Program-made: the position numbers and the translations under genes
Assembly: GCA_030323885.1 (NCBI GenBank)
Contig: CM059190.1
Coordinates: 101,044,483-101,108,482 of the forward strand
Length of the DNA: 64,000 nt
Reading direction: 5' to 3'
Source: Branchipolynoe longqiensis
Lineage: Eukaryota; Annelida; Polychaeta; Phyllodocida; Polynoidae
The notes under the pieces: model-generated
What the model was told of the DNA's origin: nothing
What the model saw: only the letters and a program-made list of their open reading frames with translations
The model's database searches: none
In this document: in pieces, positions 1 to 9,000 of the stretch
Numbering within the stretch: the stretch's first letter is position 1
Layout of the letters: each line of letters starts with the position of its first letter

Positions 1-3000
1 CGCCAGCGACACAGTTCCTGCTGAACATCCACCTGACGGAGGAGCTGGAAGCTGCACACATGCGCATGCTGCAGGGCTTCTTCACTGTCTTCAGCACCTA
101 CGCAGCCATCATCTGGGTATGGCCAACCGTCATGCTGATGACCGTTTGCTCAGGCCTGCGCTACAACTACAAGCAGATCTCCATGCACATTGCCTTGAAC
201 TTCAAGAAGATGGACGTAGTTTCACTGGAGAAAACGAGGCGGCGCCACCAGTTCCTCTGCCGCATCGTGAAGCTGGCTGATGAGATCTTCTCCTTCTACA
301 ACCTGCTCATGTACCTCACCGCCATCCCTCTCATCTGCTTCGCCATTTACAACTTCGCCTTCCAGACTGCGGATGACGCGACAACTATGGGCATGGTCAT
401 GTCCATCGTGCACATGCTCAGCCTGTCCGGGCAGCTGGGTATCATGACGGCAGCAGGGTCGGCACTCTGCAGACAGGTATGTACCCCTCCACCACTCCAA
501 ACCTCACCCCACCCCCACCCCTCCACCACTCACCCCACCCCACCCCCACCTCACCCCACCCCTAACCCACCATCACCCCACCCCTAACCCACCCCCACCT
601 CACCCCTACACCAGCCCCACCGCCATCCCCACCCCTCCACCACTCCAACCCTCACCCCACCCCATCCCTACCTCACCCCCACCGCCATCCCCACCCCTCC
701 TGCACCCCACCCCTATCACCACCCCATCCCCACCCAATTCCCACCCCATCCCCACCCCCACCAACACCCCTATCTTCACCCCATCCCCTCCCCCACCCCA
801 TCCCACCCTCCACCCCCCATCTCCACCCGGTAACAAGCATCACCTGATTATGGTTGGTTTGAAGAATGGTAATATTGATTGACGATCGATTGCTGATGGT
901 TTAATGCCGCATCAGCAATAAGGGCCATATTCACGGTGAAAAGGTAATGGTATTTATTCGGTCATTATTTGTTAATCACATTGATACGCCTACATTGAAA
1001 TTGAGTTTCCCAATAAATATATGCATGGTATATATGTAAAGCCAACAATAATCTATTCATAAGTAGCCTGCATATTTCATCAATGATTTTATGTTAAGGA
1101 TTATGGGAGGAGGGAGTCAATCCTAACCCAAATTCTGTTGGGAATATAAAAACTATTGACATCATGGGCCGTCTTTTAAAAATGGATGCATTACCCCCAC
1201 CCCTATCGGTACAGGAGCAGGGGGGGGGGGGCAGTGGTGCGTGCACAGACAGGTGCCCCCCACACACACACACATACACAGATCTGAGGATGAGTAGGAT
1301 GGAGGTGTAGCTGAATAGATAGGCTCCTCCAGTCGATGACTGAGGGAGGACTTAGGGCTGAGGAGCAGATGGAAGCTTCCGGCCTTATTATACTCGTATA
1401 ACGGCTTATATATCAGCTTTAAATTAGAGCCTGCTGCTAAAACTTTCTTCGGAATCAAACTCCGGGAATATTTTTGTGACAAATATTTATAAAGCCATTT
1501 TGTTTTTCTCCAACTTGCATGTGCTTACTTCATAACAATGTACATTCCCATGTCTCCTTTAGGCAATAGCCCCAAAGGAGGAATTGCTCGATGTCCACTT
1601 TGACGTGGAAAGTGATCTTTGTCATCAGAAAGGAATACAGGTAAGAACATTTAGATGCATATCTCATTTGGGACGCTTAGTGTGGAAACGAAAACGAGGC
1701 TGGAACAGTAAACAAGCTCAGCGTTGATGATTAGTTGGTTATTGGAGTTTTACGTTCTGGAAACATCTAAGGTCATATCAGGACGGATTCTGACTTGTGA
1801 CTGTTCGCACTCATGGTGACTTTATAATGCTGTTCCACTGGGAGACCAGGCCACCAGTACCATGACCTGATATTCCATAGTCACGCTATTCTGATAATGA
1901 GCCAACCAGTCCTTGCCATATCCTAATATGCAGAGCACCTGGTTAGGAAGCGATAAGTATCAATGTTCAAGTCATTGGCTTGATTCGACCAGGGTTCGAA
2001 ACCCATGGGTTAAAATTTTATATATTTTTCATTGAGGCTGTATTTATACTGTCCATAGCATATAAACCTGGGTATTCAGGCTTGTTTTCAATGATGGCCA
2101 GCTGTAGTGTTGGTGTTATCTTATCATACAGTAGCTGCTAAGAAGGTATTTGATTGCCTGCATTTCAGTAGCAGATAGATAGTTGGGTGTTATGGTTAGT
2201 AGCCTATGTTAGTTTTTTTGGATTCTCTTGGCATATATGTATTTTATTTTTCTACTCTTACTACTAGACTAGCCTACTCCTATTTACATATCATAGGCTT
2301 GTACGTAGCTGTGTGGTGTGCTATCTGACTACTTTTGGCATGGTTACCTTCCATTGGGTGTCCCGCTGGTGGGCCGTGACATATCACATGTCCCTTTGCT
2401 GTGCAGCTTAGTGGGGGTTTCCTAGCCTTATTTTGCACAGATGTTTTCGGATCCTACGATCTACTAAAACGGGAGACAGATGCTCAACTCTTTCGGCCAT
2501 CCCGTCTGGTCCTGCTCAGCGTTGATGTTGATGTGATGTTCAACATGGCGGTACCCTGGCCAGACCCGGTGGCCGAATCACTAGGAGCGCTGGCTTCCCA
2601 TGTGCAAAGGTACAGGATTTTAATACTGGCCGAGTCAAACCAATGACTTACAAAATTGATATTTGTCGCTACTTAGTTTGGCACTTGCCATTAATTATTA
2701 TTATTATTTCCTCTTCTTTGATGCAGGCTTGTGGTAGCCTATACAAAGCTTGTAGTTCTCAGCTCTAGTGGTATGCAGCCTTGAAATCGTACAGGAATGT
2801 TTCTCTGGCCCAGGACCTGTCCAGCGCATTCTTGAATTGATTTATGGTAGCTGCTTCCACCACTTCTTCCTTAATAGGAATGGGAAAGGACTGATTAGCT
2901 CAATAACAGGATAATGTGACTGAGTAGGTGCCATCAGCCAGATTTGCTAGCGGGGCAGCACTATAAAGTCACCATGGGTGCACACTGTCACAAGTTGGTA

Positions 3001-5999
3001 CCCATCCTCATATGACCTTGCATGGTGTTTCTAGGACATAACCCTCAACAAGTAAGAATCTCTGTGCCATATGCCATATAGATAAATAGGCAACCAGTCC
3101 CCTACGCTAACAGTAACACTCCTCTGCAATATCTGGGGGTTGGGGGGGGGGGGTGCAGTAATTAAGTTGTTCGATCAGTTAGTTGACATTTAAGGCTTCT
3201 AAGTTCTATCAGTACATTTGAGATTACTGCATCAGGGACCGGGTGCTGTGGTGTAATCGGTAAAGCGTGAGCCTCACTTGCGGAAGGTCGGGAGTTCGGT
3301 TCCTGCTCGAGTCAAACCAATGACTTTAAAATTGATATCCGTCGCTTCATAGCCTGGCGCTCGGCATTAATAGGATAGGGCAAGGACTGGGTAGCTCAGT
3401 GTCAGGATAATGTGACTGAGTACGATATCGGGTCATGGTGCCTAGGCCTAATTTCCCAGTGAGACACTACTATAAAGTTGCCATGAGTATTAACTATCAC
3501 AAGTCTGTACCCGTCCTGATATGACCTTAGATGTTGCCAGGATGTAAAACTCCAACAACCAACCAACCAGACTGCACCAGGTAAATTGCTGTAAACGATG
3601 ACTTGGTGGCTGTGAGCTGTGAGGTAAATCATTTTGTTTTATTTTTGCAGGTTATGATCTTCCTCCATCGCTTGTCTCATTCTCACATAGGACTCACTGC
3701 GTGGAATTTGTTCAACATTACTCGGACCACCATCATGACAGTAAGTCACGTGACACCATAACCAAAGATTTCATGTCAGCAGCAGCCTTGCTCCCCCTCC
3801 CTACACAATGTCTACATATTTTCTATTTTCATGTTTTTGTGTGCTTTTTTTGGCGTGGAAATGGTGGTAGTATATTTATTAGACCACACTTGATTCAGAA
3901 AGGACTCAGCAACCACAGTCAGGGTAGGACAAATAAGGACTGCCTGGTTTCCCCAGTCACCTATTTTACTCAGTCCGAATGGGCAAGTTGTTATTTTTAT
4001 GATCTGCAGTAGCGGATTTCAGTTTCAATTGGCTGACTTGGGCTTGGGAAAGTGGTTTGGCCAATCAGGCAAGTAAAAAATTCAGTCACTTGCCTGATTG
4101 GGCAAGTGGGAACAAAGTTACTGTCCTATCCTGCTGTGTTAGAGATGCATAGTCCATAGATAAAAGATGCATCCTTACCCAGAGTAGGGTAAACGGAAAC
4201 TTAGCCTAAACCCGCAGTATGAATCACTTTAAACAAGTTGTGGAGTCACTGGTTCCAACACGCAATGTTATCTATATTGGCATAGAGTTGAGAAATTGGG
4301 AGAGAATGCAAAAGAAACAAGATGCTGTTCACAAAAAGCTCCCGATTTGATTTTAAAGTGTATTAATCTACATAATTTAATCAATAATTCATCTAAGAAA
4401 TATCAGGCTACAATAAATAGGTATTTGAATGATATGTCTAGCATATCAGATGGAAAATAATGTGGTTATTTCTATAATTTTATTTTTTAAATTAAATTCT
4501 ATAACCCAGCCTTCCGACACATTCTATAATGGGTTGGTTAGCAGCCCTGTCACAGAGACAGTGCTGCGGAAGTGACTACATATTCCCTAGATAAAAGATT
4601 CACCGGTACTTGTAGTACACGGGTGAACGAGAACCTAGTGTAAATACGGGCGAAAATAGCTTTAGTATGGAACATGAGGTAGAAACTGTGGTTCCATGAT
4701 CAAATGGCTACACATATTGGCACAGATTTGGTGAAATGGGAGAGAATGCAAAAATCCAAGATGGCGGCCATAGAACGCCGTCGATTTAAATTTTAAATCG
4801 TATTAAACTAGCTATTTTATTATATTTTTTAACTCAAAGGTAGCAGGTAAATATGAAGACATCTACAAAGAATAAATGTTGCTTCTTAGATTATGAAATT
4901 AGGCTCTCATTTCATTAACCTGCTTTTTTGACCGTTTTTATATAGGGTTGGTATTCACCCGTGTACTGCGAGTACTGGGTGAATCCTTTATCTATGTATT
5001 CCCATGACAGCATCAAGTTTTCCAAACCAAAATACTTAACTAGATTTTATCCTACATTCCCAACTTAGGTACTGATTCACTTATTAAACATTTGTTACTA
5101 AAATAGAAGGGAATATTACCGTATATGTCCCAATAGACGCACACTGCGCGAGTACAGACACATGAATGTGCATCTATTCAAAGTTAAAGAATTTCATGTA
5201 TTTGCCTCTGAAATAAAGTTGGAATGTCTTATTTTATGTGCATTCAGTCTGAATATGATCGTAAGTTTGTGCGCCCTTTCAATCTTGAAATGGTGGAGGG
5301 AGGGGGGGGGGGGGTGCTTCTATTGGGTAGCATGCTTCTATTGGGACATATACGGTAAGCCATTTTTGTTTAACATTTTCTTCCTCAACCCAGTGTTCTT
5401 TATGTGCACACTAAAATTAAGTTTAGTATGTTTTCACTTCGAATATCTGCATAATGTTAACCATTTATAATAACAAATTAGTTCAAATTAAAGTAAGTCA
5501 GATTGTAATAATCGACCTAATATATCCATCTAAAGCATGCTGCTGAGAAGAGATTAGGGGTTGACCCAGTTTATGTACTAATCCCTACATTATCCGGGAA
5601 GAGGTTGCCTGTGCATGCGCCCACACTGCAGTTCAGGATACAGCTCACGTGGCGGCGGCAGCCCAACCAGACCCACAAAGGGCAAGGCCGCGCAGACCCG
5701 GATGTAGCCTCAGCTTTCGAAGTTGGAGGGAACAAAAAACCTACTAATTATCCTTCAGGAAACCTACCGACCTATCCACATCTTTGTTTATAGTTTCCAG
5801 GAATGGAGATCGATTGGGAGAAGTCCCCGTACTTTTACACCACTAGGAAGTATCCTCATAAGCCAATCAGCAGGTTTCACTTGTATAGACTATAACTACA
5901 CATTGTAAGTCAGAAGAAAAAATGCACCAACTTTGCTCTGCAATTAAAAAAAAGTGTCATCGTAACTTATTGTGATAGACAAATAAAACATTGTTACCA

Positions 6000-6065
<66 letters not shown>

Positions 6066-7521
6066 TCTACAATCTATTATGGGAATATAAACAAGGACAC
6101 TATCTATCTTCAGTTCCCTATGTAATAGTATACTCACTATATCCTATCTAACTGACCCTGTGAGGGGTTCTAAGCACTGTATGCCAGCTGCGTCTGGCCA
6201 TTATGACCTATAGACCCTTTTGGACGAGATATATAAAATAGATGATATATACTATATATATATATATATATATTCATATTATATTTATTACATGCGGCGA
6301 TCTTTTCCATTCTGCGCATGCCTTTTCAGTGTCCTATATGATATTGCATGGTTATTTAATATCACGTTTTATTTGCACACTTACACTACCCATTAATTTC
6401 CATTTGATATCGCGTAGGAAATGGCCACATTGGATGATGTACAGTATTTCCTACATATTGATGGCATTTTTTTGCCATTGATTATTTAAGGTTGGATAGT
6501 CTGATGGCTTTGAGTTTTTCTCATTTTCTGAGATAAATATATTAGGTTGATTGTTATAATCTACCTTACTTTCACTTGAAGTAATTAAACAAATTTCAAA
6601 TTGCTAACTTTTGAGATATTTGAAGTGCAACCATGCAACATTAATTTTGATAAGCACCATCATAGGCTTCTGCAATAACAAGTTCTATTCAAGTACCCCG
6701 GTATTCCCTTCTGTGTGCCGACAAATGTTTAATAAATGCACCAGTATCTAAGTTTGATATGACGAGTTCAGGTGCAAAACCCTGTAAACACCAACCCAAA
6801 AGTTTTTAGTTTTTTTTTTGGTCCATTAGTTGTTTAAGCAGGGGAAATTTCAATCATAGACGACTGGTCTTCCTCATTCCACTGCTGGTCGATAGAAAGC
6901 CTGGGCCTACACTTTTACCGACCCAAGGGATTTTTAACCTCCCACACCACATAGACATGGTATGAGAGCAACCGGCCTTTGATGATGCTGTAAGTTATAC
7001 ACAGCGGTGGAAATCCAAATTGGCAGAGCTGGGGGCACGGGGAATCGAACCGCCGACCCTCAGATTAGGAGTCTGACCTAGAAAAAAGTCAGACACTCTA
7101 ACTACTCCACCACAGAGAACGCCACAAGTTTAATTAAAATAAAAGATTTATACGTAAAGTTAATTTTAATTCTCACTATTTCCACTTTTCTTGTGACAAA
7201 ATGGTTATGGAGCAATGAACAAAAGTATCGGAATATAAAAAAAAATATTCTTTTGAAGGTTTGACTGCAATCTTCATCTCAACTTTTGGATTGGCATTTA
7301 CGGGGTTTTGCGCCTGAACTCCTCATATGTAGAATCAAATCTAGATAATTGTTTTGGTTTTGAAAATTTGATGTTTTCATCTGACTACACGGCTTTAACT
7401 GAGACTGCCCTTTCTTTAGGTCGTCACCATGATCCTGTCCAACGTGTTTGTCCTCATCAAGTTCGGGCTGACGCTAGAGCCGATCGCGCATAGCAATTGC
7501 ACGGGCAAGAAACGTGGGTAG
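1..7521 (+). CDS. Gustatory receptor-like (GRL) seven-transmembrane chemoreceptor, C-terminal four exons
   Basis: Exons are 1-476 (open in frame from base 3, so the 5' end is outside the window), 1563-1640, 3651-3740 and 7420-7521 (stop TAG). Each intron is GT...AG and every junction is phase 0, giving about 247 residues. Four hydrophobic segments are visible: one beginning FFTVFSTYAAIIWVW, one around MYLTAIPLICFAIYNF, one around MGMVMSIVHMLSLSG, and a last helix reading TTIMTVVTMILSNVFVLIKF. The block GLTAWNLFNITRT followed by that helix matches the TM7 region of the insect Gr/Or superfamily (small residue, aromatic, NR/TR, hydrophobic helix ending near QF). In insects such proteins are ligand-gated cation channels in the plasma membrane; for GRLs of other animals the ligand is generally unknown, so function here is inferred. 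An AATAAA at 7612-7617 is a plausible poly(A) signal. The family call is fairly secure; it is absent from vertebrates as far as I know. Confidence 0.78.
484..835. repeat. C-rich minisatellite directly after a splice donor
   Basis: Imperfect repeats of CCCCACCCC and CCACCCCATCC type fill the first 350 bases of the receptor gene's first visible intron. They begin about seven bases after the GT at 477. The strand bias is extreme: almost no G on the + strand. Confidence 0.85.
874..945 (-). mobile_element. 3' tail fragment of the Nimb/I-like LINE family
   Basis: An ATTGATTGA run followed by a segment matching the tail near 26300-26360 (the words AGGGCCATATTCACGG). It is read as a short, 5'-truncated fragment on the minus strand in receptor intron 1. 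Confidence 0.5.
946..1265. other. No recognised gene; AT-rich intron sequence
   Basis: Intron sequence of the receptor gene. It ends in a poly-G run at 1219-1228 and a GT/CA-rich patch. I see no coding or RNA signal. Confidence 0.5.
1266..1480 (-). repeat. Interspersed repeat, family also at 13640-13850
   Basis: Shares the words GATGGAAGCTTCCGGCCTTA and CTGAGGGAGGA with 13640-13850 in the same order, again just after a poly-G run. I do not recognise the family. It lies in receptor intron 1 and ends about 80 bases before the exon at 1563. Confidence 0.6.
1725..2010 (-). mobile_element. tRNA-derived SINE (family A), minus strand
   Basis: On the minus strand this reads the body common to about ten copies here: GGATAGGGCAAGGACTGG, TCAGGATA, CACTATAAAGTC..., then GTCCTGATATGACC and the 3' words ATGTTGCCAGGACGTAAAACTCCAA. 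The conserved 3' domain resembles the conserved SINE domains found across marine invertebrates; the exact superfamily would need alignment. It lies in receptor intron 2. Confidence 0.7.
2440..2515 (-). mobile_element. SINE family A, 5' head fragment
   Basis: The minus strand reads the tRNA-like head found at 52118 and 21540 (ACGGGATGGCCGAA...). It lies beside an opposite-strand copy beginning near 2555. Confidence 0.5.
2555..3060 (+). mobile_element. SINE family A split by a LINE 3'-end insertion
   Basis: The head and first body segment run 2555-2690 (CCGAGTCAAACCAATGACTT..). The body resumes near 2872 (GGACTGATTAGCTC..) and runs to the 3' end near 3060. The interrupting 2692-2870 piece is the 3' end of a CR1-like LINE matching 14240-14420. 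The LINE fragment therefore inserted into an existing SINE; ATTAAT/TTAATA at the edges may be remnants of a target duplication. Confidence 0.6.
2692..2870 (-). mobile_element. CR1-like LINE 3' end with ATT tail
   Basis: On the minus strand it reads the end of an RT ORF and a 3' UTR closing in repeated AAT. It is near-identical to 14240-14420, where the reading frame is longer. Confidence 0.6.
3238..3590 (+). mobile_element. tRNA-derived SINE family A, full-length
   Basis: The head has an A-box-like TGGTGTAATCGGTAAAGCG and a B-box-like GGGAGTTCGGTTCC about 35 bases later, then the common body and the 3' words GATGTTGCCAGGATGTAAAA. The tail is an irregular CCAACAACC repeat. It lies about 60 bases upstream of the receptor exon at 3651. 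Confidence 0.75.
3975..4125. repeat. Interspersed repeat shared with 55310-55470
   Basis: Words such as TTATTTTTATGATCTGCAGT and CAATTGGCTGACTTGGGC recur in reverse complement at 55310-55470, including the repeated motif CTTGCC(C/T)(G/A)A. Identity unknown. Confidence 0.55.
4150..4560. mobile_element. MITE family C, diverged copy
   Basis: Begins with TAGATAAAAGATGCATCC and continues parallel to the neighbouring copy at 4588-5000 (GAGAGAATGCAAAA.., AAATTAAATT..). The right end has decayed. Confidence 0.5.
4588..5000. mobile_element. MITE family C (terminal repeat around TAGATAAAAGATTCACC)
   Basis: The left end TAGATAAAAGATTCACCGGT and the right end ACTGGGTGAATCCTTTATCT are inverted copies. 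Each is followed inward by another inverted pair, AGTACACGGGTGAA / TTCACCCGTGTACT. There is no ORF. Other copies are at 42295-42640 and, as fragments, 15613-15640 and 48427-48475. Confidence 0.7.
5008..5545 (-). mobile_element. MITE family A, reverse copy carrying a nested MITE family B
   Basis: The flanks 5030-5118 and 5357-5545 together reproduce the internal order of family A (compare 7648-7990). A complete family B element interrupts them. The outer termini are decayed. Confidence 0.6.
5119..5355. mobile_element. MITE family B with TA target duplication
   Basis: The termini CCGTATATGTCCCAATAGA and TCTATTGGGACATATACGG form perfect inverted repeats, flanked by TA on both sides (5117-5118, 5356-5357). 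The 237-bp element contains a run of G and no ORF. The TA duplication is typical of Tc1/mariner-type transposition; no autonomous partner is seen in this window. Confidence 0.85.
5560..6480. other. Intron sequence with TA microsatellite, no gene recognised
   Basis: A pure TA run covers 6000-6063. A second AT-rich stretch near 6236-6290 resembles the satellite-like block at 8355-8720. Open frames here look random. Confidence 0.5.
6764..7321. mobile_element. Nested DNA transposon fragment with 25-bp inverted ends
   Basis: The left end GAGTTCAGGTGCAAAACCCT and the right end GGGGTTTTGCGCCTGAACTC are inverted copies with two or three differences. The flanks TGATATGA and TCATATGT may be a degraded 8-bp target duplication (hAT-like), but this is weak. 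The interior contains a SINE family B copy. Confidence 0.6.
6835..7130 (-). mobile_element. tRNA-derived SINE (family B)
   Basis: The minus strand reads A box GTGGTGGAGTAGTTAGAGTG, B box GCGGTTCGATTCCCC, then a body with CTGCCAATTTGGATTTCCAC and CTTGGGTCGGTAAAAGTGTA. Related copies are at 53700-54010 (-) and 59800-60125 (+). Confidence 0.7.
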
Positions 7522-7611
7522 AAGCCAGTCATGCGCGACGGAGGGGACAGCGCGCCAGAAAATTGTAATCTGTCCTCAGGACTGACCTGTTTATGGTCCT
7601 TGTTTCTGCTA

Positions 7612-7617
7612 AATAAA
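7612..7617 (+). terminator. Candidate poly(A) signal of the receptor gene
   Basis: AATAAA lies 91 bases after the stop codon of the receptor-like gene, giving a short 3' UTR. A MITE begins about 30 bases further on. Confidence 0.45.
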
Positions 7618-7647
7618 ATTGATCAATCTTTTAACTATAGTAAAGCT

Positions 7648-7990
7648 GCATAGTCCGATGAAAACATCAAATTTTCAAAACCAAAACAGTGATCTAGATT
7701 TGATTCTACATATGTACCTCAGATACTGGTGCACTTATACAAAATTTGTCGCCACATAGAACGCAATACTGAGGCAATTTAATAGAATGCAGAAGCGTAT
7801 GGTGTCAGAGTTTTGGCATGCTTGCCAAGATTAATTTAGTACATTTGCACTTCAAATGTCTCAAAAGTTAGCCATTTAAAATAAAAGTTACTTCAAACTA
7901 CAGTAAGTTAGATTCTAGTGATCAACCCGATATATTTATCTCCAGAAAATGACAGAAACTTAAAACCATCAGACTATGCAACTTTAACTA
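7648..7990 (-). mobile_element. MITE family A, full-length reverse copy
   Basis: The ends TAAAGCTGCATAGTCCGATG and CATCAGACTATGCAACTTTA are inverted repeats of about 20 bp, with TTAA-like flanks. About 345 bp, no ORF. It lies in reverse orientation immediately downstream of the receptor gene's polyadenylation signal. Confidence 0.8.
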
Positions 7991-7999
7991 TATCAACCA

Positions 8000-8350
8000 A
8001 GTTGTAAATATGTCATATCGTGGTTTTATCACACGGTGCCTTAGAATGGCTTTTGCCAAGTGAGGGCGCACTATTAATTTTACAATTTTAGTAGTAATAA
8101 AGATCAGGAACAGCTTTATTCAACAACACATTGTAGTCAATAAGGCCAATGTACTAGGCAAGCCGACAGATGTAGTGATATATTGTGTAGTGTAAATGCT
8201 GGTGGGCGGGTGGAAAACCTTCAGCTAGGAAAGTTCAAATGGAGCCTACAGAAGTCAATGGCGAACTGGCATTAGGCCCAGGCTTGGGTTGCTGGTTCTA
8301 AGTTAATTTGTGGCTGCGGCTCCAGGTGGCATTGAGGTAGTGACACACAA
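8000..8350. other. Unassigned non-coding sequence
   Basis: No long open frame, RNA gene or known repeat recognised between the MITE at 7648-7990 and the AT-rich block. Confidence 0.4.
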
Positions 8351-8354
8351 AGTT

Positions 8355-8720
8355 CCAGTTATTATGATTATATATACTTATATATATATCACATATATAT
8401 GAGATGTATCGTATGTATGATGAGATATACCATATATATAATATATACATATCATATAGATGGCGAGATATATAATATTGATAATATATACATTATATAT
8501 GACATATAAGGTATCAGATACTTATATATATATATCATATAAATGCCGAGATATATAAAATAGATGATAAATACTATATATATGGTATCATACACTCATA
8601 GACGATATTTCATATATATGAGATATACTATATATAATAGACATGAGATATATAATATAGATGATATATACCATACATATATGACATAGAAGATATGATA
8701 TATATCATAGATTGAATATT
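8355..8720. repeat. AT-rich satellite-like block (GATATATA / CATATA words)
   Basis: Irregular repeats built on GATATATAATATAGATGATA and close variants. A related short stretch lies at 6230-6270. Confidence 0.75.
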
Positions 8721-9000
8721 GTAGAACTAAGGTGACTTCATCAGTTCATAGTTAAAAGCAGCAAGTTATGCACTTACCATATTACCACAAAGTCAAGCTG
8801 ACCACATCCAATATCTGTGTTTCCGGCGTGAATGTATCGAGCCGTGAGTGTATCGAGCTGTGAGTGTGTTGGTGTGATCGCGTTTAGCATTTAATTTGCA
8901 TCACCGTGGTTGTAGTTTTTACCCATCTGTATATAGTATTGTATCCAACTTGTTTAAATAACCATTGAAATAATTTAAATGTTAGTTTATTGTACTAGAA

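Larger units (their letters stand above)
6490..7398 (+). mobile_element. MITE family A copy abutting a splice acceptor, with nested element
   Basis: 6490-6762 and 7322-7398 are the two halves of a family A element (for example ATTAGGTTGATTGTTATAAT, then TTTGATGTTTTCATCTGACT and the terminal GGCTTTAA). The break is filled by a second element with its own inverted ends. The MITE stops 20 bases before the AG that starts receptor exon 7420. Confidence 0.75.

Noticed and set aside
3701..4012. Plus-strand frame continuing past receptor exon 3
   Set aside because: The exon ends at a good donor (GTAAGT at 3741) and exon 7420 restores the family's TM7.
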